Shown here one piece after another: positions 51,587 to 59,033 of a stretch of 64,000 bases of DNA. The notes below the pieces were generated by a model. The model saw nothing but the letters and a program-made list of their open reading frames with translations. It was not told the origin of the DNA and did no database searches. Position numbers and translations under genes: made by a program. Positions within the stretch are counted from its first letter, which is position 1. The number at the start of each line of letters is the position of its first letter. The stretch spans positions 1-64,000 of the forward strand of contig NZ_JNFC01000013.1 of assembly GCF_000756385.1 (NCBI RefSeq), in the 5' to 3' direction. This DNA is from Sphingopyxis sp. LC363 (GTDB taxonomy: Bacteria > Pseudomonadota > Alphaproteobacteria > Sphingomonadales > Sphingomonadaceae).

Positions 51587-51618
51587 GGGCCTCGGCATCG
51601 CCGGGGCCCTTTCTTTTT
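51587..51618 (+). terminator. Strong intrinsic terminator after the microprotein
   Basis: A 10-bp stem (GGGCCTCGGC with GCCGGGGCCC, one G-T pair) around an ATC loop is followed by TTTCTTTTT. It ends the short unit that begins upstream of 51500 and separates it from the nrdA leader. Confidence 0.9.
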
Positions 51619-51911
51619 GCCCGGTGTCGCTCGATGCGCGCCTGGACGAAGCCGTCTCCCGCCGCTGCCGCATCGCACCTCACATAAGCGTGGCGGGGGG
51701 CGGCAAGCCCTTCTTCCCGACCGAAAAAATTTCGGCCCGACACCCGTATCCGCCCCTTCGCGCGGAAAGCCGCGGAAACGCTGGCGCGATGCCTTCGGCT
51801 CGTGCATCGGGGACGACGAGACGAATCAAATTATCGACGAGTCGAGTCTCCATTCTGTCATTTACCGTCTTGCATCGTCGCGCCGACGTGGCACTATAGG
51901 TGGTGGGTCAG

Positions 51912-52022
51912 CCACGGGGGCACCCCAATAAATAGTATTCGGCTGCAAGTGGCGGATTTCCGTCGTCCATCGCATATGGACCCGGAAAAACCCTTGCTGC
52001 GCCCAAAAAAAGTGCCCCGTGG
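51912..52022 (+). other. nrdA leader with long-range inverted repeat
   Basis: CCACGGGGGCAC at 51912-51923 pairs with GTGCCCCGTGG at 52012-52022 across about 90 nt, with one bulged G. A promoter-like TTGCAT (51870) and TATAGG (51895) pair with a long 19-nt spacer is just upstream, predicting a leader of about 180 nt. Between 51619 and 52087 I see no convincing gene. Confidence 0.4.
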
Positions 52023-52087
52023 ACGGGTTTAGATGCTAGGATCGGGGCTTCGCCCTGAGTCGAACAAGACAGGAACAAAGCGCACCC

Positions 52088-54073
52088 ATGTGCGCGTTTA
52101 GATCGGGGGCGAATGCGATGGATTTTCGGGAAAGCGAACGGGTGGAGACGAGCGACGTGGCGACGATGGAACTGGCGAAGAATGACGCTCCGGCGGCCCC
52201 CGAATCGAAGAGCGATTCGAAGGATGATTCGGCGCCCGCGGCGAAGCTGGGCGGCGACAGCGAGCCCAAGGTGCACGCGCGCCGCTTCGACATCGTGACC
52301 GACGCGAGCCGCGACGCGCTGCTCACCGATTTCGGCAAGGAAACGCTGCAGGACCGCTATCTCCTGCCCGGCGAATCGTACCAGGATCTCTTCGCGCGCG
52401 TCGCCGACGCCTATGCCGACGATCAGGATCACGCGCAGCGCCTCTACGACTATATCTCGAAGCTGTGGTTCATGCCCGCGACCCCCGTTCTCTCGAACGG
52501 CGGCACCGGCCGCGGCCTGCCGATCAGCTGCTACCTCAACTCGGTCGACGACAGCCTCGAGGGCATCGTCGGCACGTGGAACGAGAATGTCTGGCTCGCC
52601 AGCCGCGGCGGCGGCATCGGCACCTATTGGGGCGCGGTGCGCGGCATCGGCGAACCCGTCGGTTTGAACGGCAAGACCAGCGGCATCATCCCCTTCGTCC
52701 GCGTGATGGACAGCCTCACCCTCGCGATCAGCCAGGGTTCGCTCCGCCGCGGCTCGGCCGCCTGCTACCTCGACATCTCGCACCCCGAGATCGAGGAGTT
52801 CCTCGAGGTCCGCAAACCGTCGGGCGACTTCAACCGCAAGGCATTGAACCTCCACCACGGCGTCCTCATCACCGACGAGTTCATGGAGGCCGTCCGCGAC
52901 GGCGCCGAATTCAACCTCCGCTCGCCCAAGGACCAGAGCGTCCGCGGCACCGTCGACGCGCGCGGCCTGTTCCAGAAGCTCGTCGAGACGCGCCTCGCGA
53001 CCGGCGAGCCCTACATCATCTTCATCGATCAGGTGAACCGCATGATGCCCAAGCATCATCGCGACCTCGGGCTCAAGGTCACCACCTCGAACCTCTGCTC
53101 CGAAATCACGCTGCCCACCGGCCGCGACCATCTCGGCAACGATCGCACCGCGGTCTGCTGCCTCTCGTCGCTCAACCTCGAAACCTGGGACGAGTGGAAC
53201 GGCGACAAGCGCTTCATCGAAGACGTCATGCGCATGCTCGACAATGTGCTGCAGGACTATATCGACCGCGCCCCGCCCGAAATGGCGCGGGCCAAGTACA
53301 GCGCCAGCCGCGAACGCAGCGTCGGGCTCGGCGTCATGGGCTTCCACAGCTTCCTGCAGGCGCGCGGCCTGCCGTTCGAGGGCGCGATGGCGAAATCGTC
53401 GAACCTTCGCGTCTTCAAGCATATCCGCGCGCAGGTCGACGCCGCGTCGATGCTGCTCGCCAACGAGCGCGGCCCCTGCCCCGACGCCGCCGATCAGGGC
53501 GTGATGGAACGGTTCAGCTGCAAGATGGCGATCGCGCCGACCGCGTCGATCAGCATCATCTGCGGCGGCACCAGCGCGTGCATCGAGCCGATCCCGGCGA
53601 ACATCTACACGCACAAGACGCTCTCGGGCAGCTTCTCGATCCGCAACCCGCACCTCGAGGCTTTGCTCGTCGACAAGGCGAAGAACAGCGACGCGGTGTG
53701 GAACTCGATCCTCGAAAAGGGCGGCAGCGTCCAGCACCTCGACTTCCTGACGCAGGACGAGAAGGACTGCTACAAGACCAGCTTCGAGATCGACCAGCGC
53801 TGGCTGCTCGAACTCGCCGCCGACCGCACGCCGTACATCGATCAGGCGGCATCGCTGAACCTGTTCATCCCCGCCGACGTCGAGAAATGGGATCTGCTCA
53901 TGCTCCACTATCGCGCGTGGGAGCTCGGGATCAAATCGCTCTATTATCTCCGCTCGAAATCGGTGCAGCGCGCCGGCTTCGCGGGCGGGGTCGAGGCCGA
54001 CAACACCCCCGAGGCGGCGAAGTTCGAACTCGCGGGCAGCACCGATTACGACGAGTGTCTGGCATGCCAGTAA
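52088..54073 (+). CDS. nrdA: Ribonucleoside-diphosphate reductase, alpha subunit
   Basis: The 661-residue class I catalytic subunit reduces ribonucleotides to deoxyribonucleotides. Active-site residues are Cys148 (PISCYLN), Asn335/Cys337/Glu339 (SNLCSEI) and Cys357/358 (AVCCLSSLN). The redox tail is CLAC (657-660). There is no N-terminal ATP-cone, so overall dATP inhibition is probably lacking or placed elsewhere. The N-terminal 60 residues are low-complexity; ATG 52118 (MDFRE) is an alternative start. nrdB follows after an inserted DUF559 gene. Confidence 0.94.
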   Translation: MCAFRSGANAMDFRESERVETSDVATMELAKNDAPAAPESKSDSKDDSAPAAKLGGDSEPKVHARRFDIVTDASRDALLTDFGKETLQDRYLLPGESYQDLFARVADAYADDQDHAQRLYDYISKLWFMPATPVLSNGGTGRGLPISCYLNSVDDSLEGIVGTWNENVWLASRGGGIGTYWGAVRGIGEPVGLNGKTSGIIPFVRVMDSLTLAISQGSLRRGSAACYLDISHPEIEEFLEVRKPSGDFNRKALNLHHGVLITDEFMEAVRDGAEFNLRSPKDQSVRGTVDARGLFQKLVETRLATGEPYIIFIDQVNRMMPKHHRDLGLKVTTSNLCSEITLPTGRDHLGNDRTAVCCLSSLNLETWDEWNGDKRFIEDVMRMLDNVLQDYIDRAPPEMARAKYSASRERSVGLGVMGFHSFLQARGLPFEGAMAKSSNLRVFKHIRAQVDAASMLLANERGPCPDAADQGVMERFSCKMAIAPTASISIICGGTSACIEPIPANIYTHKTLSGSFSIRNPHLEALLVDKAKNSDAVWNSILEKGGSVQHLDFLTQDEKDCYKTSFEIDQRWLLELAADRTPYIDQAASLNLFIPADVEKWDLLMLHYRAWELGIKSLYYLRSKSVQRAGFAGGVEADNTPEAAKFELAGSTDYDECLACQ

Positions 54074-54075
54074 TT

Positions 54076-54131
54076 CCCTCTCCCACCGGGAGAGGGAGGG
54101 GGGCGCGCAGCGCCGGAAGGGTGAGGGTGAC
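54076..54131. repeat. CCTCTCCC-type repeat, left copy at the DUF559 gene
   Basis: The unit begins CCCTCTCCCACCGGGAGAGG and ends GGAAGGGTGAGGGTGA. A direct copy is at 54472-54528 and an inverted copy at 54556-54614. It fills the gap between nrdA and the DUF559 gene. Confidence 0.82.
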
Positions 54132-54138
54132 GATCCCC

Positions 54139-54579
54139 ATGCGAAGCTATCGCAATCCACCCTCCGGCACCGTCGCGCGCGCCCGGACCTTGCGCAGAGA
54201 CGCCACGGACGCCGAAAAGCGGATGTGGCAGGCACTGCGCGACACCTTTGCCGCCCTCAAATGGCGGCGGCAGGTTCCGATCGGCCCCTATTTCGCCGAT
54301 TTCTTCAGCTTTACGGCAAAGCTGGTGATCGAAGTGGACGGCGGCCAGCACGCCGAGGCGGCGTCCCACGACGCCCGCCGCACCGAATTTCTGCAGGCGC
54401 AGGGCCTCACCGTCCTCCGCTTCTGGAACAACGACGTCCTCGCGAACACGAACGGCGTCATGACCCAAATCTCCCTCTCCCTCCGGGAGAGGGAAGGAGC
54501 CGCGCAGCGGCGGAAGGGTAAGGGCGATCAACCGCCGGCACCCGGCCACCGCCGAACACCCTCACCTTCCCAAGGCTGA
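54139..54579 (+). CDS. DUF559 endonuclease-like protein
   Basis: The 146-residue protein is a DUF559 member related to Vsr/very-short-patch repair-type nucleases. It has the signature KLVIEVDGGQH (catalytic Asp) and TEFLQAQGLTVLRFWNNDVL. The last 36 residues are encoded by the flanking repeat and are probably not part of the fold. It lies between nrdA and nrdB and is framed by inverted and direct repeats, so it looks like an inserted cassette. Function is unknown; such genes are often seen as selfish or repair-like singletons. Confidence 0.82.
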   Translation: MRSYRNPPSGTVARARTLRRDATDAEKRMWQALRDTFAALKWRRQVPIGPYFADFFSFTAKLVIEVDGGQHAEAASHDARRTEFLQAQGLTVLRFWNNDVLANTNGVMTQISLSLREREGAAQRRKGKGDQPPAPGHRRTPSPSQG

Positions 54580-54614
54580 CGCCTTGGGGCCCTTCCTCTC
54601 CCGGTGGGAGAGGA
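54472..54614. repeat. Right repeat pair flanking the DUF559 gene
   Basis: A direct copy (CCCTCTCCCTCCGGGAGAGG, 54472-54528) is followed by an inverted copy (54556-54614, ending CCTCTCCCGGTGGGAGAGG). The pair forms a long inverted repeat between the 3' end of the DUF559 gene and nrdB. The CTTCCCAAGGCTGACGCCTTGGG segment contains its own small palindrome. Confidence 0.85.
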
Positions 54615-54642
54615 GTAAAGATACCAGTCCGGAGACCGTTCA

Positions 54643-55707
54643 ATGTCCCTTCTCGAAGCCCGCAAGACCTACAAGCCCTTCGAATATCCCTGGGCGTTCG
54701 ATTTCTGGAAGCGCCAGCAGCAGATCCACTGGGTGCCCGAGGAAGTGCCGCTGGGCGAGGATTGCCGCGACTGGGCGCAAAAGATCAGCGACCATGAGCG
54801 CAATTTGCTCACGCAGATTTTCCGCTTCTTCACCCAGGCCGATATCGAGGTGCAGGATTGCTACCACGAAAAATACGGCCGCGTGTTCAAGCCGACCGAG
54901 ATCAAGATGATGCTGACCGCGTTCAGCAACATGGAAACCGTGCATATCGCGGCGTACAGCCATTTGCTCGACACGATCGGCATGCCCGAGAGCGAATATG
55001 GCATGTTCCTCGAATATGACGAGATGCGCGCCAAGCACGACTATATGGGCACCTTCGGGGTCGAGAGCGACGAGGATATCGCGCGCACCCTCGCGATGTT
55101 CGGCGGCTTTACCGAAGGCTTGCAGCTCTTCGCCAGCTTCGCGATGCTGATGAACTTCCCGCGCTTCAACAAGATGAAGGGCATGGGCCAGATCGTCAGC
55201 TGGTCGATCCGCGACGAAAGCCTCCACTGCGAAGGCATCATCAAGCTGTTCCATACCTTCGTGAAGGAACGCGGCTGCCTGACCAAGGCGGTGAAGGAAG
55301 ACATCATCGACACGTGCCAGAAGACGGTGCGGCTCGAGGATGCGTTCATCGACCTCGCCTTCGAACAGGGCCCCGTCCCCGGCATGACGCCGAAGGAAAT
55401 CAAGCGCTACATCCGCTACATCGCCGACTGGCGTTTGGGGCAGCTCGGTTTCCAGCCGATCTACATGATCGACGAACACCCGCTCCCCTGGCTCGCCCCG
55501 CTGCTGAACGGCGTCGAGCACGCCAACTTCTTCGAAACACGCGCGACCGAGTACAGCAAGGGCGCAACGCGCGGCGACTGGAACACCGTCTGGTCGAGCT
55601 TCGACAACCGCAAGAAGGCGAAGACCGGCGACGAAGCCGCCCCCGCGGGCGACGCCGAAAACGACGGCGAAGACATGTTCGCCAAAGCCGGCATCGCCGC
55701 CGAATAA
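54643..55707 (+). CDS. nrdB: Ribonucleoside-diphosphate reductase, beta subunit
   Basis: The 354-residue ferritin-like protein carries the di-iron site and Tyr radical. Glu98, His101 and Tyr105 in METVHIAAYSH match the E-x2-H-x3-Y core, with further ligands in ADIEVQD and RDESLHCE. It pairs with NrdA (52088-54073). The C-terminal tail (about 330-354) is acidic, as needed for binding alpha. ATG 54643 follows CGGAGACC. The DUF559 gene and repeats separate it from nrdA but do not disrupt it. Confidence 0.95.
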   Translation: MSLLEARKTYKPFEYPWAFDFWKRQQQIHWVPEEVPLGEDCRDWAQKISDHERNLLTQIFRFFTQADIEVQDCYHEKYGRVFKPTEIKMMLTAFSNMETVHIAAYSHLLDTIGMPESEYGMFLEYDEMRAKHDYMGTFGVESDEDIARTLAMFGGFTEGLQLFASFAMLMNFPRFNKMKGMGQIVSWSIRDESLHCEGIIKLFHTFVKERGCLTKAVKEDIIDTCQKTVRLEDAFIDLAFEQGPVPGMTPKEIKRYIRYIADWRLGQLGFQPIYMIDEHPLPWLAPLLNGVEHANFFETRATEYSKGATRGDWNTVWSSFDNRKKAKTGDEAAPAGDAENDGEDMFAKAGIAAE

Positions 55708-55720
55708 GCGCACTTTCAAA

Positions 55721-55787
55721 CCCCTCCCGCCTGCGGGAGGGGCAGCAAGACTTGGGAGCTATGCTCCCTAGTCGCCGCGGGGAGGGC
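55721..55787. repeat. GGGAGGGG-type palindrome with GACTTGGGA hairpin
   Basis: The CCCCTCCCGCCTGCGGGAGG hairpin (55721-55742) is followed by GACTTGGGAGC/GCTCCCTAGTC (about 55748-55773). The latter has the same frame as the hairpin near 8449 but with a G-C pair in place of an A-T pair. Confidence 0.8.
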
Positions 55788-55836
55788 CAGCAATGCCAGC
55801 CCCCCGGCACAACACACGAAGAGCCCGAGGCCAAAA

Positions 55837-56067
55837 ATGACCGAAAAGAAAAAAGAGAAACTCCTGATCCTCAGCCAGCCGCAGCGCGCGACCCTCGAAG
55901 GCCTCTCGAACCGCCGCCCCCAACTCCCCACCGACCCGGTCCGCGACGAACTCGTCACGCTGGGCCTCGTCGTGAAGCAGGGCGCCAAATGGGCGCTGAC
56001 ACCGACGGGCAAGAAGGTGCTGGCGGCAAGCTCGAACCGGCGCAACTCGGGCGGGTTTTCGGTTTGA
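55837..56067 (+). CDS. Small hypothetical protein (winged-helix-like)
   Basis: The 76-residue protein begins MTEKKKEKLLILSQPQRATLEGLS and contains LVTLGLVVKQGAKWALTPTGKKVL, a pattern that recalls a winged helix (helix, recognition region, wing). No family is firmly recognised. A GAGG ribosome site lies 6 nt before the ATG. It follows nrdB by 129 bp with palindromes between. Confidence 0.65.
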   Translation: MTEKKKEKLLILSQPQRATLEGLSNRRPQLPTDPVRDELVTLGLVVKQGAKWALTPTGKKVLAASSNRRNSGGFSV

Positions 56068-56354
56068 CCTAGAAAAATAGTAGTAAATTGCTAAGATGGA
56101 TGCGAGCTAGGATAATTAAACTGAGAATAGATCGTGAAGCGGGGGAAAACCAATGGCTGAACAATCGCCTTCAGCATCCGAAGCTAGAAAAGGTCTTCTC
56201 AAGACTTAATCTCGCGCGAGGCCCCATAGCGCACTGCGGCTATCTGCCTGAAGATGAGGTCGTAAGACTGAAACTGGCAATACGGATTGGTACGGGCTGT
56301 CAGAGTAGTCTGTGGGATTTGGGATTGCTCTGCAACTCCCGCTCCTTGCCTCCT
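56068..56354. other. AT-rich stretch, possible gene remnant
   Basis: The stretch is clearly richer in A and T than its surroundings. It holds an open frame (56088-56378, TTG start, running into a repeat) and an overlapping short frame starting at ATG 56153 (MAEQSPSASEARKGLLKT, then stop). Neither resembles a known family. It may be the broken remains of a transferred gene; I cannot support a functional CDS. Confidence 0.35.
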
Positions 56355-56440
56355 GATGCCGGATCAAGTCCGGCATGACGATGTGAAGAGAAGCATCCGG
56401 TTCAACCTAATCTCGTCACCCCGGACTTGATCCGGGGTCC
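56355..56440. repeat. REP-like inverted repeat, family B (copy 3)
   Basis: The arms GATGCCGGATCAAGTCCGG and CCCGGACTTGATCCGGGG flank a 33-nt spacer. It separates the AT-rich stretch from the truncated GIY-YIG gene. A single arm of the same family is at about 56830-56862. Confidence 0.82.
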
Positions 56441-56463
56441 ATCGCCGCCCTAGCCTCCACTCT

Positions 56464-56547
56464 ATGCACGCCGACTTCCAGCCCTGCGCCTATATCATGG
56501 CCAGCGCGCGGCACGGCACGCTCTACACCGGCGTCACCTCGCTCCTG
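56464..56547 (+). pseudogene. GIY-YIG endonuclease N-terminus, truncated
   Basis: The first 28 codons read MHADFQPCAYIMASARHGTL then YTGVTSLL, the start of a small GIY-YIG (UPF0213) protein with the YIMAS and LYTGVTS motifs. After this the reading frame enters sequence of another gene and stops at 56619. The expected catalytic Arg/Glu helices are missing. It was probably cut by insertion of, or recombination with, the Cys-rich gene on the opposite strand. Confidence 0.75.
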
Positions 56548-56574
56548 AATCCAGCGCGTGCGAGCGGTAAAAAT

Positions 56575-56796
56575 CTACGGGGCGCAACTCTGGCAATCGT
56601 CGTTGCGATCTCGCTGTAGGGATTTCGCCTTCGACCGAGCATCAGCAGCGGTGAAATAGGGGCCATGCCACGTACTACTTTTGGTATTACGCTTCCCGTG
56701 CAACCCGTCGCCGTTGTTGCAGAACGAACACCCGCCCCTGTGGACGATGGCCTTCGACCGAACCCAGTTGTCATAAACGAAAAATTCGTCAGTCAC
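56575..56796 (-). CDS. Small Cys-rich protein, probably zinc-binding
   Basis: The 73-residue protein begins MTDEFFVYDNWVRSKAIVHR and has Cys in GGCSFCNNGDGLHG and NDDCQSCAP, a C-x2-C pair at each half, suggesting a zinc knuckle. WHGPYFTAADAR in the middle is typical of a small family found across alphaproteobacteria. The GTG start at 56796 has GGGAGGGG six bases before it. It interrupts a GIY-YIG gene. The function is unknown. Confidence 0.75.
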   Translation of the reverse strand: MTDEFFVYDNWVRSKAIVHRGGCSFCNNGDGLHGKRNTKSSTWHGPYFTAADARSKAKSLQRDRNDDCQSCAP

Positions 56797-56887
56797 CGTC
56801 CGCCCCTCCCACTTTGACCTCTTCTATCACGGATGCGGGATCAAGTCCGGGGTGACGAACGTGGAAATCACGAGAGTGGCCTAGCCC

Positions 56888-57394
56888 TCAATTCATCGCC
56901 GACCCCGCCGGAAACCCGCGCAGCCCCGCGACCGCGAACATCACCCCGCCGCGCACCGCCTCGGGCGAATCCGCAAGCAGGTAGAGCTTCACCAGCTCGC
57001 GCGTCACCTCGCTGTCGTCGTCAACGACCAGCCGCAACGACGAAACGCCGAACTCGCCCTTCGAAATCACCACGTCGCGGATCAACGGCAGCGGCCAGCT
57101 ATCCGACGCCCCGCGATGGAGGCGCGCGCCGTCGTGCCAGATAAAGGCATCGCGCCGCCGCCACGCGCGAAAAAAGGCCGCGAAGCCGAGCAACGCCGCC
57201 ACGATTCCCGCGCTCGCCAGCAGATTGCTGAACAGGATCGCGCGCAGCACCTCGCCCGCGCCGTCGCCCCCCGCGCCGTTCGCCTGCCGCACGACCAGCG
57301 CCGCCGCGGCAAGGCCGCACAGCAATTGCCCCGCCAGCAACGGCTTCGCCTTCAGCCGGCCGATCACGATCTGCCTGGAAAATCCGCCTGTCAT
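56888..57394 (-). CDS. Hypothetical two-TM membrane protein
   Basis: The 168-residue protein has two hydrophobic segments (about 20-38 and 52-76) followed by a soluble domain of about 85 residues with GARLHRGASDSWPLPLIRD. This is a PH-like or bPH-type layout, but I cannot name a family. ATG 57394 is used; upstream residues in the frame are Arg-rich shadow. No partner gene is close. Confidence 0.7.
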   Translation of the reverse strand: MTGGFSRQIVIGRLKAKPLLAGQLLCGLAAAALVVRQANGAGGDGAGEVLRAILFSNLLASAGIVAALLGFAAFFRAWRRRDAFIWHDGARLHRGASDSWPLPLIRDVVISKGEFGVSSLRLVVDDDSEVTRELVKLYLLADSPEAVRGGVMFAVAGLRGFPAGSAMN

Positions 57395-57562
57395 CGCGCG
57401 CCTACATAGGAAGCGCCGCAGCGCCGCGCCAGTCCGGCGCGCAGGCGCACGCACCGGCCTCGCCCCCGACGTCGTCGCCCCTCCGCGCACCGCGATGTCA
57501 CGGGCTTGCGTCTGCGGCTCGATACCGTATTATCATGGCAATACACTATGGAGCCTGCTGCC

Positions 57563-58117
57563 ATGTCCTTCGCGCTTTTCCTCGCCGCCGCGCTCGCGGC
57601 GCCCGTGTCTCCCTCCGCGCCCGCCCCGATGCCGACGGGCGACGCGCTGACCGCCGCGATCGCCGAAAACGACGCGCGCCTCTTCTGGGCGGCGTTCGAG
57701 GGTTGCACGCCGCCGGCGCTGACCGACCTGCTCACCCCCGATTATCGCATGATCCACGATCGCGGCGGGCTGTCGGCGAAGGACCGCGCCGACATGGTCG
57801 CGGGGTTCGAACGGCAATGCGCGCGGCGCCGGCCGGGCGGCGCGGACGAAGGCTACAAGAACCGCCGCCAGCTCGTCCCCGGATCGCGCATCGTCCGCCC
57901 GATGGGCGACTGGGGCGCGCTCGAGGAGGGCGCGCATGTCTTTTTCGAATGGACGCCGCGCGCGCCGCGCTGGACGCTCGTGGGCGGCGCCAAATATATG
58001 AATGTCTGGCAATGGATCCCCGCCGAGGGCCGCTTCCGCCTGTCCGAAAGCCTGAGCTACGACCACGCCCCCGCCGCGCCCTATCCGCCGCGGGGCGCGG
58101 AGGCGGCCCCGCCCTGA
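57563..58117 (+). CDS. Exported SnoaL/DUF4440-like protein
   Basis: The 184-residue protein has a signal peptide (about 1-22) and an NTF2-like/DUF4440 fold, with ENDARLFWAAFEGC and DRGGLSAKDRADMV typical of the family. It is probably periplasmic, of unknown ligand or activity. ATG 57563 is chosen with GGAG nine bases before; ATG 57548 is possible. A GTATT/AATAC dyad is in the promoter region near 57527-57543. Confidence 0.75.
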   Translation: MSFALFLAAALAAPVSPSAPAPMPTGDALTAAIAENDARLFWAAFEGCTPPALTDLLTPDYRMIHDRGGLSAKDRADMVAGFERQCARRRPGGADEGYKNRRQLVPGSRIVRPMGDWGALEEGAHVFFEWTPRAPRWTLVGGAKYMNVWQWIPAEGRFRLSESLSYDHAPAAPYPPRGAEAAPP

Positions 58118-58395
58118 CGCCCGCGACGCCCGCCGGTGCGAAATAGGACCGGCGCCCCCTTTCCTACATTGCCGCCGCGTGCCAGCCTCGCGCGCTGGCT
58201 CTTTGACATGCTGAATTCTCTGCCCTCGACCCGATGAAACATCGCACTGCGCGCGATGTTTGCGATCTTTGGCGCATGCGCGGCGTGGGCGACCTTTGCG
58301 ATTTTTCGGCCCGCACGCCCTTCGCCCTTCGGCAACGCAGCCTTTGCCTTCGCCGCCCGTTGACCCGGTAGCGAGGGGGACACAGGAGACCCATT

Positions 58396-58578
58396 ATGGA
58401 ATGGACCCTCATCACGATCGTCGGGCCGATCCTGCTCGCCGTCGTGCTCGCCTGGGCGATGCTCAACAACCGCCGCAGCCGCGCCGAGGAACGGCGCACC
58501 GAGGAAGCGACGCGCATCCGCCGCGAACAGGAAGACCGCGACCAGAAGGCGCGGGAGGCGGAGGGCGGTGCGGCCTGA
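58396..58578 (+). CDS. Small single-pass membrane protein
   Basis: The 60-residue protein has one hydrophobic helix (about 4-24, TLITIVGPILLAVVLAWAM) and a highly charged cytoplasmic tail of Arg, Glu and Asp. AGGAG lies eight bases before the ATG. It stands in a series of small genes. The 278-bp gap before it has no gene, only an AAACATCGC/GCGATGTTT hairpin at 58237-58261 and a TTGACA at about 58203. Confidence 0.72.
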   Translation: MEWTLITIVGPILLAVVLAWAMLNNRRSRAEERRTEEATRIRREQEDRDQKAREAEGGAA

Positions 58579-58685
58579 GCCCGCGCGCGCCGCCCTCCGC
58601 CGGGGTTAACCGCCCCGGCCGCACGGCGAAGCGCCCACTGCTTCGCTTAGACGATGCTATACTGCGACTCGAAAGGAGAAAGCCC

Positions 58686-58841
58686 ATGCAGGCCGTAACC
58701 GAAGGCGACCGCCGCAAGGAGGTGAGGAGCCTCCTCGACCAGATTCAGGCGCATCCCGAGCGCGACTGGACCCAGGCGCGCCGCCGCATCGCGACGCTCA
58801 ACAAGCTGATCGCCGCCCCGCCGCGTCCGCGCGCGCACTAG
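58686..58841 (+). CDS. Small helical hypothetical protein
   Basis: The 51-residue protein (MQAVTEGDRRKEVRSLLDQI, then mostly helix) has an excellent AAGGAG ribosome site and a promoter-like TATACT at 58658-58663. It resembles small stress-linked proteins in alphaproteobacteria, but no family is certain. It is too short for usual gene-calling limits. Confidence 0.68.
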   Translation: MQAVTEGDRRKEVRSLLDQIQAHPERDWTQARRRIATLNKLIAAPPRPRAH

Positions 58842-58888
58842 AGTCGGGGCCCCAGCCCCAGCCCCAGCCACTCGTCGCCGCCATTCGT

Positions 58889-58921
58889 CGCCCGGATGCG
58901 GCCGTCCGTCGCATCCGGGCG
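58889..58921. terminator. Hairpin after the small helical gene
   Basis: CGCCCGGATGCG (58889-58900) pairs with CGCATCCGGGCG (58910-58921) across 9 nt. It lacks a T-run. A second hairpin is at 58968-59011. Between them there is no gene. Confidence 0.55.
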
Positions 58922-58967
58922 CCGCGCGATGCAACGGACGGAGTTCGCGCCGGTTTCTCGTGCGAAG

Positions 58968-59011
58968 GCATCGTCGCCGCCCCTCACCCCCCCCGGGGGC
59001 GGCGACGATGC
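58968..59011. promoter_or_regulatory. Hairpin in the leader of the PRC-barrel gene
   Basis: GCATCGTCGCCGCCCC (58968-58983) pairs with GGGGCGGCGACGATGC (58996-59011). It lies 22 bp upstream of the start codon and its GGAG site, and could control mRNA stability or translation. Confidence 0.45.
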
Positions 59012-59033
59012 CGACCAGATCATGGAGAGAGAG

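Noticed and set aside
51617..51931. 104-codon frame between the terminator and nrdA
   Set aside because: It starts inside the terminator T-run region, has no ribosome site and its composition is that of noncoding GC-rich DNA.
52060..52118. GGAAC ... CGTT near the nrdA start as an EcfG promoter
   Set aside because: The spacing is 18 nt, outside the 16-17 range, and it would start transcription inside the likely coding region.
52465..54579. 704-codon open frame over nrdA
   Set aside because: The first 550 codons are a shadow of nrdA; only the DUF559 part from ATG 54139 is real.
56088..56378. 96-codon open frame in the AT-rich stretch
   Set aside because: It starts at TTG without a ribosome site, ends in a dispersed repeat and shows no recognised motif.
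58200..58240. TTGACA in the gap before 58396 as a promoter
   Set aside because: No -10 like hexamer is found at 16-18 nt.
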